64,000 bases of DNA. It comes from Microbacterium sp. Leaf288 (GTDB lineage Bacteria > Actinomycetota > Actinomycetes > Actinomycetales > Microbacteriaceae). Positions 61,895 through 64,000 of this stretch are shown here, in pieces. How positions within the stretch are numbered: position 1 is the first letter of the stretch; every line of letters begins with the position of its first letter. The translations under genes and the position numbers were made by a program. The notes beneath the pieces were generated by a model. It saw nothing but the letters and a program-made list of their open reading frames with translations. It searched no databases and had not been told where the DNA came from. The stretch spans positions 506,515-570,514 of the forward strand of contig NZ_LMNI01000011.1 in NCBI RefSeq assembly GCF_001422925.1, in the 5' to 3' direction.

Positions 61895-62770
61895 TCAGGC
61901 GTTGACGCGCGACGCCTCCACGGCGGCGCGCAGGCCCTCGCCGACCGGCGTGGTGGGGCGGCCGAGGAGGCGCGCGAGCGTCGGGTCGGCGCCGGCCAGG
62001 ACGCCGCGCGCGATGCCGGCCTCCATCTCGGCGACGAAGCCGACGGTGCCCGCATCGAGGCCCGCCTCGGCGAGCGCCGCCTCGAGCTGTTCGCGAGAGA
62101 CCGGCACATAGGCGACCTCGCGGCCGAGCACCTCGGCGGCGGCCGCGGCGAGGTCGGCGTACGACACGGCGGTGTCGCCCGAGAGCTCGTAGGTGCGGCC
62201 CAGGTGGCCGTCGTCGGTGAGCACGACGGCCGCAGCCTCGGCGTAGTCGGCACGGCTCGCGGCGGCGACGGTCGCGTCACCGACGGACGCGGCGATCGCA
62301 CCGGACTCGGCGGCGCGCAGCACATCGGGCGTGTAGTTCTCGGTGTACCAGTTGTTGCGGAGCACGACGGCGGGGACGCCGCTGGCGGCGAGGTACTCCT
62401 CGGTCGCCTTGTGATCCGGCGCGAGCACGAAGTCGACGGAGTCGGCGTGCGCGAGGCTCGTGTACACGACCTTCGCGGTGCCCGCGGCCTTGGCCGCGTC
62501 GATCACGTTCACGTGGCCCTCGTAGCGCCGGCCGGGCTCGGACCCCGAGATGAGCAGCAGGGCGTCGACACCCTCGAGCGCGGCGGCGACGGACTCGGGA
62601 GCGTTGTAGTCGAGCGGGACGACACGGATGCCGCGGTCCACCAGATCGGCGACCTTCGAGGTCGTGCGGGCGCCGGCGACGATGTCGCCAGGGGCGACGC
62701 CGCGATCGAGGAGCGCGTCGATGACGAGGTGGCCGAGCTGTCCGCCGGCGGCGGTCACGAGGATGGTCAT
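61895..62770 (-). CDS. NmrA-like NAD(P)H:quinone reductase (QorB/YtfG type)
   Basis: 291 residues, atypical SDR. ILVTAAGGQLGHLVIDALLD (Rossmann glycine motif), ALLLISGSEPGRRYEGHVN and VLRNNWYTENYTP are family hallmarks of QorB-like proteins. AAGGA precedes the ATG by 6 nt. Divergent from the HxlR regulator, the same pairing as E. coli ytfG-ytfH, so quinone or electrophile response is likely. Confidence 0.9.
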   Translation of the reverse strand: MTILVTAAGGQLGHLVIDALLDRGVAPGDIVAGARTTSKVADLVDRGIRVVPLDYNAPESVAAALEGVDALLLISGSEPGRRYEGHVNVIDAAKAAGTAKVVYTSLAHADSVDFVLAPDHKATEEYLAASGVPAVVLRNNWYTENYTPDVLRAAESGAIAASVGDATVAAASRADYAEAAAVVLTDDGHLGRTYELSGDTAVSYADLAAAAAEVLGREVAYVPVSREQLEAALAEAGLDAGTVGFVAEMEAGIARGVLAGADPTLARLLGRPTTPVGEGLRAAVEASRVNA

Positions 62771-62851
62771 GGGTGTCCTTTCGGTGGGGAGGCGCCTTGC
62801 GCACTCACCCCACGGCAACGCCCGCGGCGACCAGTGACATTCCAGACGGAG

Positions 62852-62879
62852 GGTACCCACTTTGAGGTAAGGTACCCAC
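62852..62879. promoter_or_regulatory. HxlR operator candidate with direct repeats and -10
   Basis: GGTACCCAC at 62852-62860 and 62871-62879, 19 bp apart. The first is part of the palindrome GGGTACCC. The -10 hexamer TAAGGT (62868-62873) overlaps the second copy and ends 6 nt before the GTG. Binding would block the regulator gene and possibly the divergent qorB-like gene. Confidence 0.55.
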
Positions 62880-63242
62880 GTGGTGGTGAGTTTTGCGGAA
62901 ATCCGGACAGAGATTCCCGGCGTCTTCGACGAGGCGTGCCCGACGCGGGTCGTCCTCGACCACGTCATGAGCAAGTGGGGCGTGCTCGTGCTCATGGCCC
63001 TCACCGAGGGCACCATCCGGTGGGGCGAGCTGCGTCGCACCGTCGAGGGCATCAGCGAGAAGATGCTCGCCTCGACGCTGCGCACCCTCGAGAAGGACGG
63101 CTTCGTCGCGCGCACGTCGTATCCCGAGGTGCCGCCGCGCGTGGAGTACTCGCTGACGCCGCTCGGCGACGAGCTGATGGAGCGCATGATGCCGCTCATG
63201 GCGTGGATCGGCGTGCACGCGGGCGACATCGTCGAGCGCTGA
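62880..63242 (+). CDS. HxlR-family transcriptional regulator (YtfH/QorR type)
   Basis: 120 residues, winged helix. CPTRVVLDHVMSKWGVLVLM contains the conserved N-terminal Cys used as a redox or electrophile sensor in HxlR proteins, followed by GISEKMLASTLRTLEKDGFV and VEYSLTPLGDEL. Expected to repress itself and the divergent quinone reductase gene via the GGTACCCAC repeats. Confidence 0.93.
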   Translation: MVVSFAEIRTEIPGVFDEACPTRVVLDHVMSKWGVLVLMALTEGTIRWGELRRTVEGISEKMLASTLRTLEKDGFVARTSYPEVPPRVEYSLTPLGDELMERMMPLMAWIGVHAGDIVER

Positions 63243-63277
63243 GACGCCCTGGGCGGTCCGCCTGCCAGGATGACGGC

Positions 63278-64000
63278 ATGGCGACCGTCCTCTTCTGCCC
63301 CGTGACGTTCAACCTCGCCGAGGTGACGCGCATGATCGAGGTGGCGCGGGCGCTCGATCCCGCACATCGGGCCGTGTTCCTGGGGTACGAGCCGGACTTC
63401 GCGCATCTGATCACCGACGCGGGCTTCGACTACCGCTCGACCGAGCCTTCGATGAGCGCCGCGCAGCGGGAGCAGCTGATGCGGTTCGACCAGGGCAAGA
63501 CGCTGCGCAGTCCGCTCACCGACCAGCTGGTGTCCGCACGGGTGGACGCCGAGCGCGCGCTGATCCGGCGGACGGAAGCCGCAGCCGTCGTGATCGGGTC
63601 GAACGTGACGTCGATGATCTCGGCGCGGGCAGAGAAGGTGCCGTTGTTCTATGCGGTGCCGTTCGCGCTGACTCGCCCGCAGGTCGCCCAGACCGTGCGG
63701 CTCGGGATGGTGCGGGGGAGAGGCCGGATCGCCCACGCGCTCGACCGCGTGGCGACGAGCGCGCTGCGCCTGGCCTACAACCGGCTGCCGCTCGCGCCCC
63801 GGGCGTTCGGCCGGGTTGCGAAGGCGAACGGTGTTCCGCCTCTCACGACCGTGGTGTCGCTGCTCGAGGCCGACCACAACCTCCTCACCGTGATGCCCTG
63901 GGAGCTCGAGGGCTACACGCTTCCTGCCGCCTACCAGCGGGTCGGACCGATCTTCGCCCACATCGACGTGCCGATGCCGCCCATCGTGGCCGAGCTCGCG
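63278..64000 (+). CDS. Glycosyltransferase of the GT1/UGT-like fold, 3' end outside window
   Basis: 241 codons visible from ATG 63278. The N-terminal domain opens ATVLFCPVTFNLAEVTRMIE and continues with RAVFLGYEPDFAHLITDAGF, the GT-B acceptor domain pattern of macrolide- or sterol-type glycosyltransferases. The nucleotide-sugar-binding C-terminal domain lies beyond the edge. CAGGAT ends 6 nt before the ATG. Acceptor unknown; a role in lipid glycosylation or antibiotic inactivation is possible. Confidence 0.75.
   Translation, partial: MATVLFCPVTFNLAEVTRMIEVARALDPAHRAVFLGYEPDFAHLITDAGFDYRSTEPSMSAAQREQLMRFDQGKTLRSPLTDQLVSARVDAERALIRRTEAAAVVIGSNVTSMISARAEKVPLFYAVPFALTRPQVAQTVRLGMVRGRGRIAHALDRVATSALRLAYNRLPLAPRAFGRVAKANGVPPLTTVVSLLEADHNLLTVMPWELEGYTLPAAYQRVGPIFAHIDVPMPPIVAELA

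Overview
The window is about 70% G+C, densely coded on both strands, and carries no rRNA, tRNA, CRISPR array, insertion sequence or prophage that I can see. Gene content and sequence style point to a high-GC Gram-positive actinobacterium, most likely of the Microbacteriaceae (Microbacterium-like). Supporting signs are the CydAB-CydDC arrangement, DUF2510, DUF3054 and DUF2200 proteins, many GTG starts and leaderless promoters. This placement is an inference, because no marker gene is present.

Layout. 0-1.8 kb: the 5' part of moeA and a MoeB-rhodanese protein (molybdenum cofactor). 1.9-4.5 kb: an APH-fold phosphotransferase and the AMPylase SelO. 4.5-7.7 kb: a molybdate operon (HTH-TOBE regulator, modA, modB, modC) behind a duplicated 12-bp palindrome. 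7.7-10.9 kb: an acetyltransferase, a NAD(P)-binding/DUF2867 protein and a capsule-type glycosyltransferase. 10.95-16.9 kb: cytochrome bd oxidase (cydA, cydB) and its assembly exporter (cydD, cydC). Divergent from it are moaA, with a 12-residue leader ORF, and fdhD (17.1-19.2 kb). 19.2-28.5 kb: an ArsR/SufR-like regulator, an amidase, an SDR, a PucR-type regulator, an esterase, the tRNA hydroxylase TrhO and several small membrane proteins. 28.6-31.7 kb: a four-gene OpuC/Osm-type compatible-solute ABC transporter. 31.9-40.4 kb: a flavoprotein disulfide reductase-family enzyme, DUF427, a PadR regulator, an ABC1/UbiB kinase, a small P-loop protein, DUF1345, 6-phosphogluconate dehydrogenase and a GyrI-like protein. 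40.5-48.5 kb: msrA-msrB, a PIN-toxin remnant, a SulP transporter, an MFS exporter, an O-acyltransferase, a quinone-oxidoreductase-like MDR and DUF2200. 48.4-53.7 kb: a flavin-based electron-transfer cluster (ApbE, FMN-binding protein, ferric-reductase-like flavocytochrome, membrane-anchored Pro-rich protein) next to a two-component system. 53.7-64 kb: a transglycosylase-like protein, an M18 aminopeptidase, a cNMP-domain flavoprotein, a Nudix hydrolase, a DUF2510 protein, an ABC-F ATPase behind a short aromatic-rich leader ORF, a PPOX-fold protein, a QorB/HxlR divergent pair and a truncated glycosyltransferase.

How it fits together. The molybdenum genes (uptake, MoaA, MoeA, MoeB, FdhD) jointly imply a Mo/W formate dehydrogenase elsewhere in the genome. 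Cytochrome bd and the flavin chain handle respiratory and surface electrons. MsrAB, SelO and the flavoproteins serve redox homeostasis.

The most interesting signals are non-coding. The first is the putative ribosome-sensing attenuator in front of the ABC-F gene (59515-59713). The second is a strikingly uniform set of leaderless promoters, in which a TANNNT hexamer ends exactly 6 nt before the start codon at about 16 genes. The others are the palindrome pair in front of the mod operon and the operator-like repeats in the cydA/moaA intergenic region.
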